A stretch of 43,442 nt of DNA from Muribaculaceae bacterium (GTDB lineage: Bacteria > Bacteroidota > Bacteroidia > Bacteroidales > Muribaculaceae). Positions 32,506 to 41,090 of the stretch are shown piece by piece. Each line of letters begins with the position of its first letter. Position 1 is the stretch's first letter. Made by a program: the position numbers and the translations under genes. The stretch lies in the NCBI GenBank assembly GCA_029061225.1, contig JAIDSM010000266.1, forward strand, positions 1-43,442, written 5' to 3'. Under the pieces are notes generated by a model that was not told the origin of the DNA, did not search any database, and saw nothing but the letters and a program-made list of their open reading frames with translations.

Positions 32506-33918
32506 TTATTGGTTTTGGTTCCATCCTCCACCTAATGCCTCGTAAAGATTTACCACAGCTATCAGGGCCTTGCCTTGGGCCGTCACCTGAGAATCCTGAT
32601 TGGTCAGATAGCTTATCTGTGCGTCGACCACATTGTTGAAAGGGGAAAGTCCCTTCTTGTATCTGTCTATCGCAAGCTCAAGCGACTGACGGCTGTTGGC
32701 TATGACATCTTCGGTGAGCTTAATGGTCTGCATAGTAGACTTGAAGGTGGTGGTTGCGTTGTAGACTTCTATTACAGCGTTCATGACTGTGTAGTTATAT
32801 GAATCGATAGCCGCCTCGAGCTGTGCCTTGGCTTCGGCCGTGCGGTAGTTTCGTGCGAGTCCGTCAAAGATTGTCCAGCTCAGTGTAGGGCTGACTTCCC
32901 AATACATGCTGTGATCTCCGAAAAGGTTTTTTGCATTATGTGCCTGGGTGCCTATCGAGCCAGAAATCGCAAGGGTAGGAAGAAAGTCTTTTTTCGCGAT
33001 ACCGACCTGCGCGGCATATTGGGCCAGCTGATACTCAGCCTGCACAATATCCGGGCGTCTTCTGAGCAGGTCGGCCGGGACACCCAGTTGCGCTCCATAA
33101 ACAACATCGGGCATTGGAGCCGGCTTAGAGAGCCATGACGAAATATCATCGGGATATCTGGCTGTGAGAAGAGCGAGGGAATTTATGGATGACTCAATCA
33201 TGGCCTCGAGTGCCGGTATGGATGCTTTTGTAGAAGCGACTACAGTGCGAGACTGAGTGACTTCAAGCATACTTGCGAGACCAACCTTGAATCTGGCTTC
33301 CACGATGGCGAGCACTTTCTCCTGTTCCACAAGATGATTGCGCGCAATCTCCATTTCGTTCTGATATGTGCGGAGATTTATGTATGCTTTAGCAACGTTG
33401 GCTGCAAGCGACACCATAGTTCCGTCATATTCAGCCCTTGTCGCATTGTATGCGGCCTTGCTTGCCTTCACATTCTGTGTTATCCTGCCGAAAAGGTCGA
33501 CTTCCCATTGCATCGTGGCTCCCAAAGAAAAATAATCGTATGGAGAGGATTTTGTCACTACAGGTCCTGAGGCACCGGAAGACTGGCCTTTAGACCATCC
33601 GGCGGAAAGATTCACAGTGGGGAAATAGGCGGATTTCGCCACATCGAGCGACTTCTGCGCCATTTCTATTCTTTGAAGAGCGGCGGCCAGATTGTAATTC
33701 TCCCTTTCAGCCATGTTGATAAGGGAATCAAGAGTCGGATCTCCGAATGTCTTCCACCAGTCATCGTCAGTAGGAAGTTTCTGGGAATATGCTGACTGAT
33801 AATCCCATTTCTGAGGGATAGAATCAAGAAGCCATCCGCGGTTGTCATCTGCATATGTCTGTGATACTCCTCCGGTGGCGGTCATTATCAATAATGCGAT
33901 TTTGAAGGGTGTTTTCAT
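32506..33918 (-). CDS. Outer-membrane efflux channel (TolC/NodT type)
   Basis: This 470-residue outer-membrane channel of the tripartite efflux pump has a signal peptide (MKTPFKIALLIMTATGGVSQTYA) with no lipobox Cys, so it is probably not acylated, unlike many NodT proteins. The two repeated halves contain long helices with DWWKTFGDPTLDSLINMAERENYNLAAALQRIEMAQ and GVPADLLRRRPDIVQAEYQLAQYAAQVG. The second is the classic NodT motif. SPTLSWTIFDG is the following barrel strand. It is the first gene of the operon. I could not find a clear TAnnTTTG box in the 260 bases before ansA. Confidence 0.93.
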   Translation of the reverse strand: MKTPFKIALLIMTATGGVSQTYADDNRGWLLDSIPQKWDYQSAYSQKLPTDDDWWKTFGDPTLDSLINMAERENYNLAAALQRIEMAQKSLDVAKSAYFPTVNLSAGWSKGQSSGASGPVVTKSSPYDYFSLGATMQWEVDLFGRITQNVKASKAAYNATRAEYDGTMVSLAANVAKAYINLRTYQNEMEIARNHLVEQEKVLAIVEARFKVGLASMLEVTQSRTVVASTKASIPALEAMIESSINSLALLTARYPDDISSWLSKPAPMPDVVYGAQLGVPADLLRRRPDIVQAEYQLAQYAAQVGIAKKDFLPTLAISGSIGTQAHNAKNLFGDHSMYWEVSPTLSWTIFDGLARNYRTAEAKAQLEAAIDSYNYTVMNAVIEVYNATTTFKSTMQTIKLTEDVIANSRQSLELAIDRYKKGLSPFNNVVDAQISYLTNQDSQVTAQGKALIAVVNLYEALGGGWNQNQ

Positions 33919-34126
33919 AGTGGAACGGGTTGACGGTTATCAGGTAGTTTAGGGATAAAGGTCAATGAAGAATGACACATTATCTTTGAAAGCAAAACAT
34001 TTTAAATTACATTTGGTTCACGGTCTTAAACAAAGTCCGTCAACGCTAAATACATATCTGTTATGTCATTTTGATTGAATAAAATCATAGCCCGATATAG
34101 GCTACAGTTAAAATTATGGAAAAATG

Positions 34127-34157
34127 TTGTATCATAAATTTTTTTTTGTTATCTTTG
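34127..34157 (+). promoter_or_regulatory. Promoter of the asparaginase gene
   Basis: TTG (34127-34129), 20 bases, TATCTTTG (34150-34157). The ATG at 34179 follows after 21 bases. This rules out the upstream in-frame ATG at 34116. Confidence 0.85.
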
Positions 34158-34178
34158 CGCATTGAAAAGAAATATCAT

Positions 34179-35216
34179 ATGTCTGTAAAAAAACCGAAAA
34201 TACTGCTTATCTATACCGGAGGCACTATCGGAATGATAGAGAATCCGGATACCAAAGCATTGGAGCCATTCGATTTCAATCATCTTCTTGACAATGTGCC
34301 TAAGATTAAGATGCTTGACTTTGAGATAGACAATTTTCAGTTTGACGTGCCGATAGATTCTGCAGACATGAATCCGTCGCACTGGGGACAGATGGCTAAG
34401 GTGATAGAAGACAACTACAGCAAATATGATGGTTTTGTGATTCTTCACGGCACCGACACGATGGCGTATACGGCATCAGCGTTGAGTTTCATGCTCAATA
34501 ATCTTACAAAACCGGTCATAATCACGGGATCCCAACTGCCGATCGGTGAAGTGCGGACGGATGGAGAGGAAAATCTCATAACCGCGCTTCAGGTAGCGGC
34601 AGCTAAAGATACAGACGGGGAGCCGATGGTCAGGGAAGTTGCAATCCTTTTCCAGGATTCTCTTTTGCGGGGCAATAGAAGCACTAAGTTTTCAGCCGAC
34701 AATTTCGATGCGTTCCAGTCAAGCAATTATCCGGAACTCGCCCATATAGGTCTTGACATCACTTACAACAAGGATGCCCTTCTCCGTCCTACCCAAGGAA
34801 AGGAGTTCAAGGTAGAGTATTTCATGGATACGAATGTAGCGTATCTCGATATCTTTCCCGGTATACAGGAAAATGTGGTCAGGGCTACCTTCAATATTCC
34901 CGGCCTGAAGGGAGTGGTCATAAAGACTTTCGGTGTAGGCAACGGACCAAGCTGTCCGTGGCTTTTCGAGTGCATCCGCGACGCTGTTGCAAAAGGACTT
35001 CTGATAGTCAATATTTCACAGTGCTCAAACGGTATGGTGTCGCCTATGAAATATTCCGCCGGAGTGGGGTTGGCGAATGCGGGAATCATTTCCGGCCACG
35101 ATCTGACATCGGAAGCTGCCATCACCAAGATGATGTATCTGTTCGGTATGGGAGCCACTGCACAGCTGGCGGGAAAATACATGGAGAAGAACCTCCACGG
35201 AGAGCTGACGGAATAA
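34179..35216 (+). CDS. ansA: Type I L-asparaginase
   Basis: Hydrolyses L-asparagine to aspartate and ammonia. The 345-residue protein has the first catalytic Thr in LIYTGGTIGM and the second Thr-Asp in LHGTDTMAYTASALSF, with GSQLPIGEVRTDGEENL after it. No signal peptide is present with the chosen start MSVKKPKILLIYTGG, so it is cytoplasmic, as type I enzymes are. The promoter position fixes ATG 34179. It ends convergently with the S9 peptidase, and a shared hairpin terminator lies between. Confidence 0.94.
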   Translation: MSVKKPKILLIYTGGTIGMIENPDTKALEPFDFNHLLDNVPKIKMLDFEIDNFQFDVPIDSADMNPSHWGQMAKVIEDNYSKYDGFVILHGTDTMAYTASALSFMLNNLTKPVIITGSQLPIGEVRTDGEENLITALQVAAAKDTDGEPMVREVAILFQDSLLRGNRSTKFSADNFDAFQSSNYPELAHIGLDITYNKDALLRPTQGKEFKVEYFMDTNVAYLDIFPGIQENVVRATFNIPGLKGVVIKTFGVGNGPSCPWLFECIRDAVAKGLLIVNISQCSNGMVSPMKYSAGVGLANAGIISGHDLTSEAAITKMMYLFGMGATAQLAGKYMEKNLHGELTE

Positions 35217-35222
35217 CTTTAA

Positions 35223-35257
35223 ATTCATAATTCATAATGCACAATGCATAATTGCTT
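35223..35257 (+). repeat. Heptad array after ansA
   Basis: ATTCATA, ATTCATA, ATGCACA, ATGCATA, ATTGCTT begin 6 bases after the ansA stop. The motif is like that before ribBA (39611-39645). This is one of the few copies lying behind a gene rather than before a start. Confidence 0.85.
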
Positions 35258-35347
35258 GTCGCTGAGTTTCAGTTGAAACATTTATCCGGAAACAACATTT
35301 TTTATCATGAAAGAGTAAAGGCTTGAAGAGTCATGGATTCCCACAAT

Positions 35348-35377
35348 AAGGGGGAGCGATGAATGTCGCTCCCCCTT
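35348..35377. terminator. Shared terminator hairpin between ansA and the S9 peptidase
   Basis: Perfect 12-bp stem (AAGGGGGAGCGA at 35348-35359, TCGCTCCCCCTT at 35366-35377) with a 6-base loop. It lies between two convergent genes. The U-tracts on both sides are short, so it may be only moderately efficient. Confidence 0.75.
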
Positions 35378-35386
35378 TATAGTGAT

Positions 35387-38245
35387 CTAATATCCTAATT
35401 CCTGGCCTTTGCGGGTCATGGGTATGCCCTCTTTCATCCATTCCGGCATTGGGTCGCCTTTAAGATAGTGGTCGAAGAATTGCTGGAGACGCACCGTGAT
35501 ATCCTTGCGGTTGCGTCGTTCCTTCAAGTTGTGAGCCTCTCCATTATACTGCAGCATCCATACCGGTTTCTGAAGGCGGCGGAGTGCCATGAACATCTCG
35601 ATGCCTTGATACCAGGGAACAGCTCCGTCGGCATCGTTGTGCATGATGAGCAATGGTGTCTCCACGCGATTGGCATGGAATACAGGAGAATTGGCGATGT
35701 AAAGTTCGGGAGCTTCCCATAGATTCCGGCCGATACGGCTTTGTCCCAGCTCGTATTGACCCTGGCGTGAGTCGCCGCTTTCCCAGCGTATTCCTCCGAA
35801 AGCGGAGGTCATGTTGCTTACTGGCGCTCCACTCCCCGCGCACGCGAACATATTGGTACGCGTCACAAGGTAAGCGGTCTGGTATCCGCCCCAACTCTGG
35901 CCGTCGATTCCGATACGGTCACGGTCGATCCAAGGATAACGGTCGCACATTGCCTCCGCCCCCGAGCATACGAAGTTCCACGCGCATTCCCCCGGTACGC
36001 CGGCTTTGTAATGGATGTCAGGAACGAAGACTACATAGCCTCGGCTTACATAGAAGGGATAGTTGACCCAGCTCCAGGAGGGTTCCATGTCATAATGTCT
36101 GTACAGTTCTTCCGAGCCTGTCTCGTAGAAAACGCAGAGCATGGGATATTTCTTATTCGGGTCGAGGTCTTCCGGCACGTACAGCACTCCATCGGAAGGA
36201 GTCCCATCATATGCATGCCAGCTGACAAGGCGTGCGGTGCCCCAGTTGTAGTCCTTCACCTGCGGATTAGAGTCGCTCACCTTGGTAGCTTTCGCAAACA
36301 CGCCTTTAGGAGCGATCCATACGTCGGGCATCACCGAGAAGTTGGCTTCCACGAAAGAGAAGGACGGAGCGTCAAGAGCCTGACGGACCTGAGTGAAGCT
36401 GAGCGTGTCGAGCACGATATTGTCAGGTTTTGCCGCGAGGCCATATTTCATAGATGCAAGACCGTTGCGTTTATCCTTATAGTTGAAGAGGGTAAGAGTC
36501 ATCAGGTCTCCTTTCTTCAGGAATCTGCGTTCCTTGCCGTGGGTGTTGATATAGCGGATCTTGAGATTGTTGTCGCGGCCATATCCTTTTGTCAGGCACT
36601 CCGGCTTAGCCTTTCCCTTCGGATCCACTCTCCAGATATCGAATCGGTCGTAGACAAGCATCCGGGAATCCCCTTCTGTCCAGGATGCAAACCCATAGTC
36701 CTGACGCACTCCCGGATGGTCGTCGGTTTCATCCCATACGGGATAGGGGAGTTCGGCCGTGACGTTTACGGTATTTCCAGATTCTATCTCATAAGCAAAC
36801 CAGTTTCCATCCTTGAACCAATATACGTACTTGTCTTCAGGTGAGAGTCTCGCAGTGCCTTCATAGACCGTAGCTATATCTTTCCTTTTGCCGTTGTTGA
36901 TATTTATGACGCTTATCTCTTCGGGAGCGTAATAGTTCCATTGTTGGCTTACGATTTCCTTGCTCGGATCGCGAAGAAGCGCCCAATCTCCATCCCAGCG
37001 GTCAGGCGTTATGACTGTAGCGAGAGGGTTGGAATCAAGCAGCCTGTAATCGCCACTGTTAAGATCAATCACAACAGGATATGTGAGCTCCTTGAGCTCG
37101 TCGAGATTGGATTTCTCCTGAGGGGGAGTATAGGGAGCGTCCCACCGCCAGATATCGAGTTCAGGACGTTCGAAGCTTACAAGCGTGGTGTCGTCAGGAG
37201 CGATCTCAGGCGCGACTCCTACGACGAGCCTCTGTACGTTGTGGCTGAATATCGGTTTTGAATATTGGTTTATATAAAGCGAAGCAGGAGCGTTCTTCGC
37301 CATCTTTTCCTGCCATTCTTTCATAAGTCTCTCCTGAAGTTCAGGATCTGACGAGTGAGGAGGCTGGAGGTTGGGCCCCTTCCTTCCGGTGGCGATCTCC
37401 AGTTCTATTTCCTTCGGACCTGATGGCACATCGGATAAGCCGGACATCCAGAGCTGCATACGTCGGGTGCCGGTATCATTGCTGTCGTTGGTGGCTGTGT
37501 AGGCAAGCTTCAGTCCGTCGGTCGAGAATACAGGAGTGCCATAATACTTCTTCCCTTCGTCGATAAGGAAATCCTTTCCCTCGGGAAGATAAAGCACACG
37601 CACTCCTTTATTATATATAGAGTCTTTATCCTGAGGTTTTGTAACCGCAGCGAGTCGGCGACCGTCTTCACTTAATGTATAGGAGCCAATATAGGGAAAC
37701 ACTTTTGATTCCCCCGTGGCGAGGTTTCTGACCACGAGAGGAAGTCCGGCTTCCTTGTCGGAAAGTTTCATGTCTTTAGTGACGGTAGTGTCACAGCTGC
37801 TGTATGCAACCCATTCACCACCTTTCTCACCGATCTTGAAACTTTTGACCAAAGGAATAGCGGTTATTTTGGAAGTTTTAAGATCCACGATAGCCAGCGA
37901 GTCCTGTGGCATCTCGTAGTTTTTCTTCTTGTCAATCTTTGCCTGACGAGTATCCTTGAAGTATGGTTTGATTTTCGCTATCGCCCAGCGGCTGTCTGCT
38001 GTGAAGGCGACGTCATAACCACGGGCAATATCTATGTCTTTTCCGTTTGCAGTGTTCCGAAGAGTCAGGACTCCATCACCTTCCTGAGGATTTACGCTGA
38101 AGGCAGCCCATTTCCCATCGTTGCTGAGGGAATGGTTGGTCACTTTCTTCCAATCGTCGAAACATGTATGGTCAAGTGCTTTCTTCGCCTGGGAAGGGAG
38201 GCCAAAGCAAAGGGAGAGAAGTGGAATCAGATATATTTTTTTCAT
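35387..38245 (-). CDS. Exported S9 prolyl-oligopeptidase-family serine peptidase
   Basis: This 952-residue peptidase has a signal peptide (MKKIYLIPLLSLCFGLPSQA). The N-terminal two thirds are a WD/propeller-like repeat region (WAAFSVNPQEGDGVL, LSEDGRRLAAVTKP and others). The C-terminal alpha/beta-hydrolase domain has the nucleophile in IDGQSWGGYQ (Ser near 784), the Asp in HNDADGAVPW (near 872) and the His in NGEAHNLKERR (near 905). The triad is complete. It probably trims peptides in the periplasm. It is a single gene. I see no TAnnTTTG box before it. Confidence 0.92.
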   Translation of the reverse strand: MKKIYLIPLLSLCFGLPSQAKKALDHTCFDDWKKVTNHSLSNDGKWAAFSVNPQEGDGVLTLRNTANGKDIDIARGYDVAFTADSRWAIAKIKPYFKDTRQAKIDKKKNYEMPQDSLAIVDLKTSKITAIPLVKSFKIGEKGGEWVAYSSCDTTVTKDMKLSDKEAGLPLVVRNLATGESKVFPYIGSYTLSEDGRRLAAVTKPQDKDSIYNKGVRVLYLPEGKDFLIDEGKKYYGTPVFSTDGLKLAYTATNDSNDTGTRRMQLWMSGLSDVPSGPKEIELEIATGRKGPNLQPPHSSDPELQERLMKEWQEKMAKNAPASLYINQYSKPIFSHNVQRLVVGVAPEIAPDDTTLVSFERPELDIWRWDAPYTPPQEKSNLDELKELTYPVVIDLNSGDYRLLDSNPLATVITPDRWDGDWALLRDPSKEIVSQQWNYYAPEEISVININNGKRKDIATVYEGTARLSPEDKYVYWFKDGNWFAYEIESGNTVNVTAELPYPVWDETDDHPGVRQDYGFASWTEGDSRMLVYDRFDIWRVDPKGKAKPECLTKGYGRDNNLKIRYINTHGKERRFLKKGDLMTLTLFNYKDKRNGLASMKYGLAAKPDNIVLDTLSFTQVRQALDAPSFSFVEANFSVMPDVWIAPKGVFAKATKVSDSNPQVKDYNWGTARLVSWHAYDGTPSDGVLYVPEDLDPNKKYPMLCVFYETGSEELYRHYDMEPSWSWVNYPFYVSRGYVVFVPDIHYKAGVPGECAWNFVCSGAEAMCDRYPWIDRDRIGIDGQSWGGYQTAYLVTRTNMFACAGSGAPVSNMTSAFGGIRWESGDSRQGQYELGQSRIGRNLWEAPELYIANSPVFHANRVETPLLIMHNDADGAVPWYQGIEMFMALRRLQKPVWMLQYNGEAHNLKERRNRKDITVRLQQFFDHYLKGDPMPEWMKEGIPMTRKGQELGY

Positions 38246-38388
38246 GTTTGGAGTCTATACACTATTATTAGAGTTCAGGCACTAAGTAAATGTGCATTTT
38301 TAATATACAATGGCAATCTTATCGAAAAGTCACCTTACACGCGCGAGGATGCACACGGAGTGTGCTCACTACACTCCCTTCCATAAAG

Positions 38389-39603
38389 TCAGCTTAATTT
38401 CAGTTCGTGTCCCATGCGCTCTTTCTTCGTGTGCATGTAGAAACGGTTGTATTTATTGGGCTGCACTTCAAGAGGAACGTTTTCAACCGTTTCAATTCCG
38501 AATCCTTCAAGACCTATCCTCTTCATGGGGTTATTGCTCATAAGCCTCATCTTCCTAATGCCAAGCGCATGTAAGATAGACGCGCCTACGCCATAGTTTC
38601 GTTCGTCGGCTTTGTGTCCGAGGTGAAGGTTAGCGTCTACGGTGTCGAGTCCTTCCTCCTGAAGCTTATATGCCTTTATCTTGTCCATAAGGCCGATGCC
38701 ACGACCTTCCTGATTGAGATAGACGATCGCACCTCGACCCTCCTTCTCGATGAGCTCCATAGCCTTGTGGAGCTGCTCGCCGCATTCACACCGCATCGAG
38801 CCGAAAATATCGCCGGTAGCACAGCTGCTGTGTACACGCACGAGAACCGGATCGCCGTCTGCGACGTCTCCCTTTATCAAAGCAATATGCTCAAGTCCGT
38901 TGTCTTTCTGTCGGAAAGGAACGAGACGGAAATGGCCGTACGCGGTAGGCATGTCCACTTCCTCCCCTTTCTCGAGAAGGTTGTCGTTTTGCAGGCGGTA
39001 TGATATAAGGTCGCGTATGCTTATCAGTTTGAAGCCCCATTTATCGGCGAGCTCGCGTAGTTTCGGCAATCGGGCCATGGTGCCGTCTTCATTCATTATT
39101 TCCATCAGCACTCCTGCCGGCTCGAGGCCGGCGAGGCGCGCTAGGTCGACGGCGGCTTCAGTGTGTCCTGCGCGTTCGAGCACTCCGCGGTCCTGTGCAT
39201 ACAGCGGATTGATATGTCCGGGTCGTCCGAATGTCTCCGGTGTCGACTTAGGATCGGCAAGCGCGTTCAGGGTGGCAGCGCGGTCATGCGCGCTGACGCC
39301 CGTAGAGCATCCTTCCAGCTTGTCGACGGTGACGGTGAAAGGAGTGCCAAGCATGGAGGTGTTTTCCTCCACTTGGTATCCGAGGCCGAGTTCCTTGCAG
39401 CGTTTCATTGTCAATGGAGCACATAGAACTCCACGGGCGTGCTGAAGCATGAAGTTGACCTGTTCGGGTGTAATTTTCTCGGCAGCGATGATGAGGTCGC
39501 CTTCGTTCTCACGGTCTTCATCATCCACCACTATCACGAACTGACCTTTTCTGAATTCATCGATTGCGTCTTCAATAGTATCCAATTTGATGTTTGTATC
39601 CAT
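38389..39603 (-). CDS. ribBA: Bifunctional riboflavin enzyme RibBA (DHBP synthase / GTP cyclohydrolase II)
   Basis: Two domains in one 404-residue protein feed riboflavin synthesis. Residues 1 to about 200 are 3,4-dihydroxy-2-butanone-4-phosphate synthase ([27 protein letters not shown], the [14 protein letters not shown] segment). Residues about 205-404 are GTP cyclohydrolase II, with the zinc cysteines in [19 protein letters not shown] and the active-site [18 protein letters not shown]. Both sets of key residues are present, so both halves should be active. It is third in the DUF3822-rsmD-ribBA operon. Confidence 0.97.
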   Translation of the reverse strand: MDTNIKLDTIEDAIDEFRKGQFVIVVDDEDRENEGDLIIAAEKITPEQVNFMLQHARGVLCAPLTMKRCKELGLGYQVEENTSMLGTPFTVTVDKLEGCSTGVSAHDRAATLNALADPKSTPETFGRPGHINPLYAQDRGVLERAGHTEAAVDLARLAGLEPAGVLMEIMNEDGTMARLPKLRELADKWGFKLISIRDLISYRLQNDNLLEKGEEVDMPTAYGHFRLVPFRQKDNGLEHIALIKGDVADGDPVLVRVHSSCATGDIFGSMRCECGEQLHKAMELIEKEGRGAIVYLNQEGRGIGLMDKIKAYKLQEEGLDTVDANLHLGHKADERNYGVGASILHALGIRKMRLMSNNPMKRIGLEGFGIETVENVPLEVQPNKYNRFYMHTKKERMGHELKLS

Positions 39604-39610
39604 AGTTCTT

Positions 39611-39645
39611 ATAATTCATAATGCATAATTCATAATGCATAATTA
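39611..39645 (-). repeat. Heptad array between rsmD and ribBA
   Basis: On the plus strand: ATAATTC, ATAATGC, ATAATTC, ATAATGC, ATAATTA. It alternates in a 14-bp super-period and abuts the rsmD stop codon. It begins 7 bases from the ribBA ATG. Confidence 0.9.
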
Positions 39646-40200
39646 TTATTCGTTTCCCGTAGCAGTGGGCTTGCGGAAGATAGAGAAGTTGACGGAGCCG
39701 TAGGCGCGGTGTTCCTCAAATCCCGGAAGAGCGGAGAAATCGTGCTTGGCGTTATGCTCTACAATCACAAGGCTTCCGGGCTTTACGGCGTTTGAGTTGA
39801 GGATAAGCGTCGGGATCTCGTCAAAACGAGGATGGTCGTAAGGGGGATCTGCGAATACAATGTCGTAAGGACGCTTTACGGATGAGAGGAATTTGAAAAC
39901 ATCGCCTCTGATCACTCGGAGGGCATCGTCGCCGAGTTTCTCCTTCACGCTCCTTATGAAATTAGCTTGCGTTGCCGCCATCTCCACTGATGTCACGGAG
40001 CTCGCCCCACGTGAAAGGAACTCAAGGCTTATTGCTCCTGTACCGGCGAAAAGGTCGAGTACGTCTTCACCCTCGATATCCTCGATATTCTCGATCACGT
40101 TGAATATGTTTTCTTTAGCGAAGTCGGTAGTAGGACGAGCCGTTATATTGTGGGGCACGTCAAACCGACGCTTGCCGTATTTACCTCGTATGATGCGCAT
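39646..40200 (-). CDS. rsmD: 16S rRNA (guanine966-N2)-methyltransferase RsmD
   Basis: RsmD methylates G966 in 16S rRNA, late in 30S assembly. The 184-residue protein opens MRIIRGKYGKRRFDVP, a family hallmark, which fixes the ATG at 40200 rather than the longer in-frame frame inside the DUF3822 gene. The SAM motif is DVLDLFAGTGAISLEFLSRGASSVTSVE, and the catalytic motif is FADPPYDHP (DPPY). It overlaps the DUF3822 gene by 20 bases, which suggests translational coupling. Confidence 0.95.
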   Translation of the reverse strand: MRIIRGKYGKRRFDVPHNITARPTTDFAKENIFNVIENIEDIEGEDVLDLFAGTGAISLEFLSRGASSVTSVEMAATQANFIRSVKEKLGDDALRVIRGDVFKFLSSVKRPYDIVFADPPYDHPRFDEIPTLILNSNAVKPGSLVIVEHNAKHDFSALPGFEEHRAYGSVNFSIFRKPTATGNE

Positions 40201-41011
40201 ATCTTTTTTTCCTGTTGATGGCCAGATAGACCGCTGTGGGTATTTCTTTCCCGTCGAGATCATGGTTTTTCTGGCTGATTGACTTAAAATAGGGACTTAG
40301 TGTCTTACCCAGGCTCTGCCTGATGTCTCTGCGGCCGCTGAATACTATATCCGTCTCGGCGGAGGGAGCATCGTAGGTCTGAAGTATATTGAGCAATACA
40401 TACGCTATGTCAGTCTCAGTCTTCCATAGATGGGTTGAGGCACACATAAGTTCACCGCGGCAAAGAAGGATAATATCCATCGAAGCCTCCCTGACATCGA
40501 TCAGACATCTGAAGGAGTCGTGGGGTTGGGTCGCCGTTTCCTTAAGCAAAGACTGCTGGCTCCATATTCTCGCACCCGGAAAAGAACGCTGCATGAAGGA
40601 CTTTAGTCCGGGAGCAAGCATGAAGGCGCATTTTTCTTTCCCCAGATCATTCACCATGACATCGAGGATTTCTCCACCATAGATCGATACGTATGCATCG
40701 GCGCAGTCATCGTCGCCCGGATAGAATTCTGCCGGCAGCCATAGCTGACGGTCGCTCTCCACGATAATGTCGGCAGAATAGTCGTCGAGAACGGTGGGAT
40801 TGTCGTAGACAGCGTCTTCGATGCGGCTGAGCAGCCCTTCTTCCGAGGGTTGCCAAGACTGACGGATTATGGTGCGAGGCAATCGCCCGATGGAGGCGTC
40901 GGGAAGGAGCCATGCTCCGAAACCATGCCTGGATATGTCGACGGCGAGGTGCCACTGGCCTGTGTCTGTAAGGTCGGAGTAGCCGCCGTAAGGGGGTATC
41001 TGTTCACTCAT
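40181..41011 (-). CDS. DUF3822 protein (ASKHA-like, Bacteroidota-specific)
   Basis: This 276-residue protein is of the DUF3822 family, usually found next to rsmD in Bacteroidota, as it is here. It starts MSEQIPPYGGYSDLTD and contains WHLAVDISRHGFGAWLLPD, which resembles the first strand pair of actin-like folds. Other features are SADIIVESDRQLWLP, the ending of the family fold, and SFRCLIDVREASMDIILLCRGE. It has no known catalytic residues. The ATG is only 4 bases after the -7 box, so the transcript is probably leaderless. Confidence 0.85.
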   Translation of the reverse strand: MSEQIPPYGGYSDLTDTGQWHLAVDISRHGFGAWLLPDASIGRLPRTIIRQSWQPSEEGLLSRIEDAVYDNPTVLDDYSADIIVESDRQLWLPAEFYPGDDDCADAYVSIYGGEILDVMVNDLGKEKCAFMLAPGLKSFMQRSFPGARIWSQQSLLKETATQPHDSFRCLIDVREASMDIILLCRGELMCASTHLWKTETDIAYVLLNILQTYDAPSAETDIVFSGRRDIRQSLGKTLSPYFKSISQKNHDLDGKEIPTAVYLAINRKKRYAHHTR

Positions 41012-41015
41012 ACTG

Positions 41016-41046
41016 CAAAATTAACAATAAATCCGACTAAAAACAA
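41016..41046 (-). promoter_or_regulatory. Promoter of the DUF3822-rsmD-ribBA operon, leaderless
   Basis: On the minus strand TTG (41046-41044), 20 bases, TAATTTTG (41023-41016). The ATG at 41011 comes 4 bases later (TTTGCAGTATG), so transcription must begin at or very near the start codon. Confidence 0.85.
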
Positions 41047-41055
41047 ATATATCTC

Positions 41056-41086
41056 TTGGTCGTTTCACAATTTTTTTTCAACTTTG
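41056..41086 (+). promoter_or_regulatory. Promoter of the MATE-ispE operon, leaderless
   Basis: TTG (41056-41058), 20 bases, CAACTTTG (41079-41086), a one-mismatch -7 box. The ATG at 41091 comes 4 bases later (TTTGCACTATG), the mirror of the divergent DUF3822 promoter. Confidence 0.8.
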
Positions 41087-41090
41087 CACT

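Noticed and set aside
33929..34044. Inverted GTTGACGG / CCGTCAAC pair upstream of the efflux operon as a regulator site
   Set aside because: The 8-bp arms are 100 bp apart with no clear promoter between them, so support is too weak.
36011..36844. Long frame opposite the S9 peptidase
   Set aside because: It is an antisense shadow of a gene with a complete catalytic triad.
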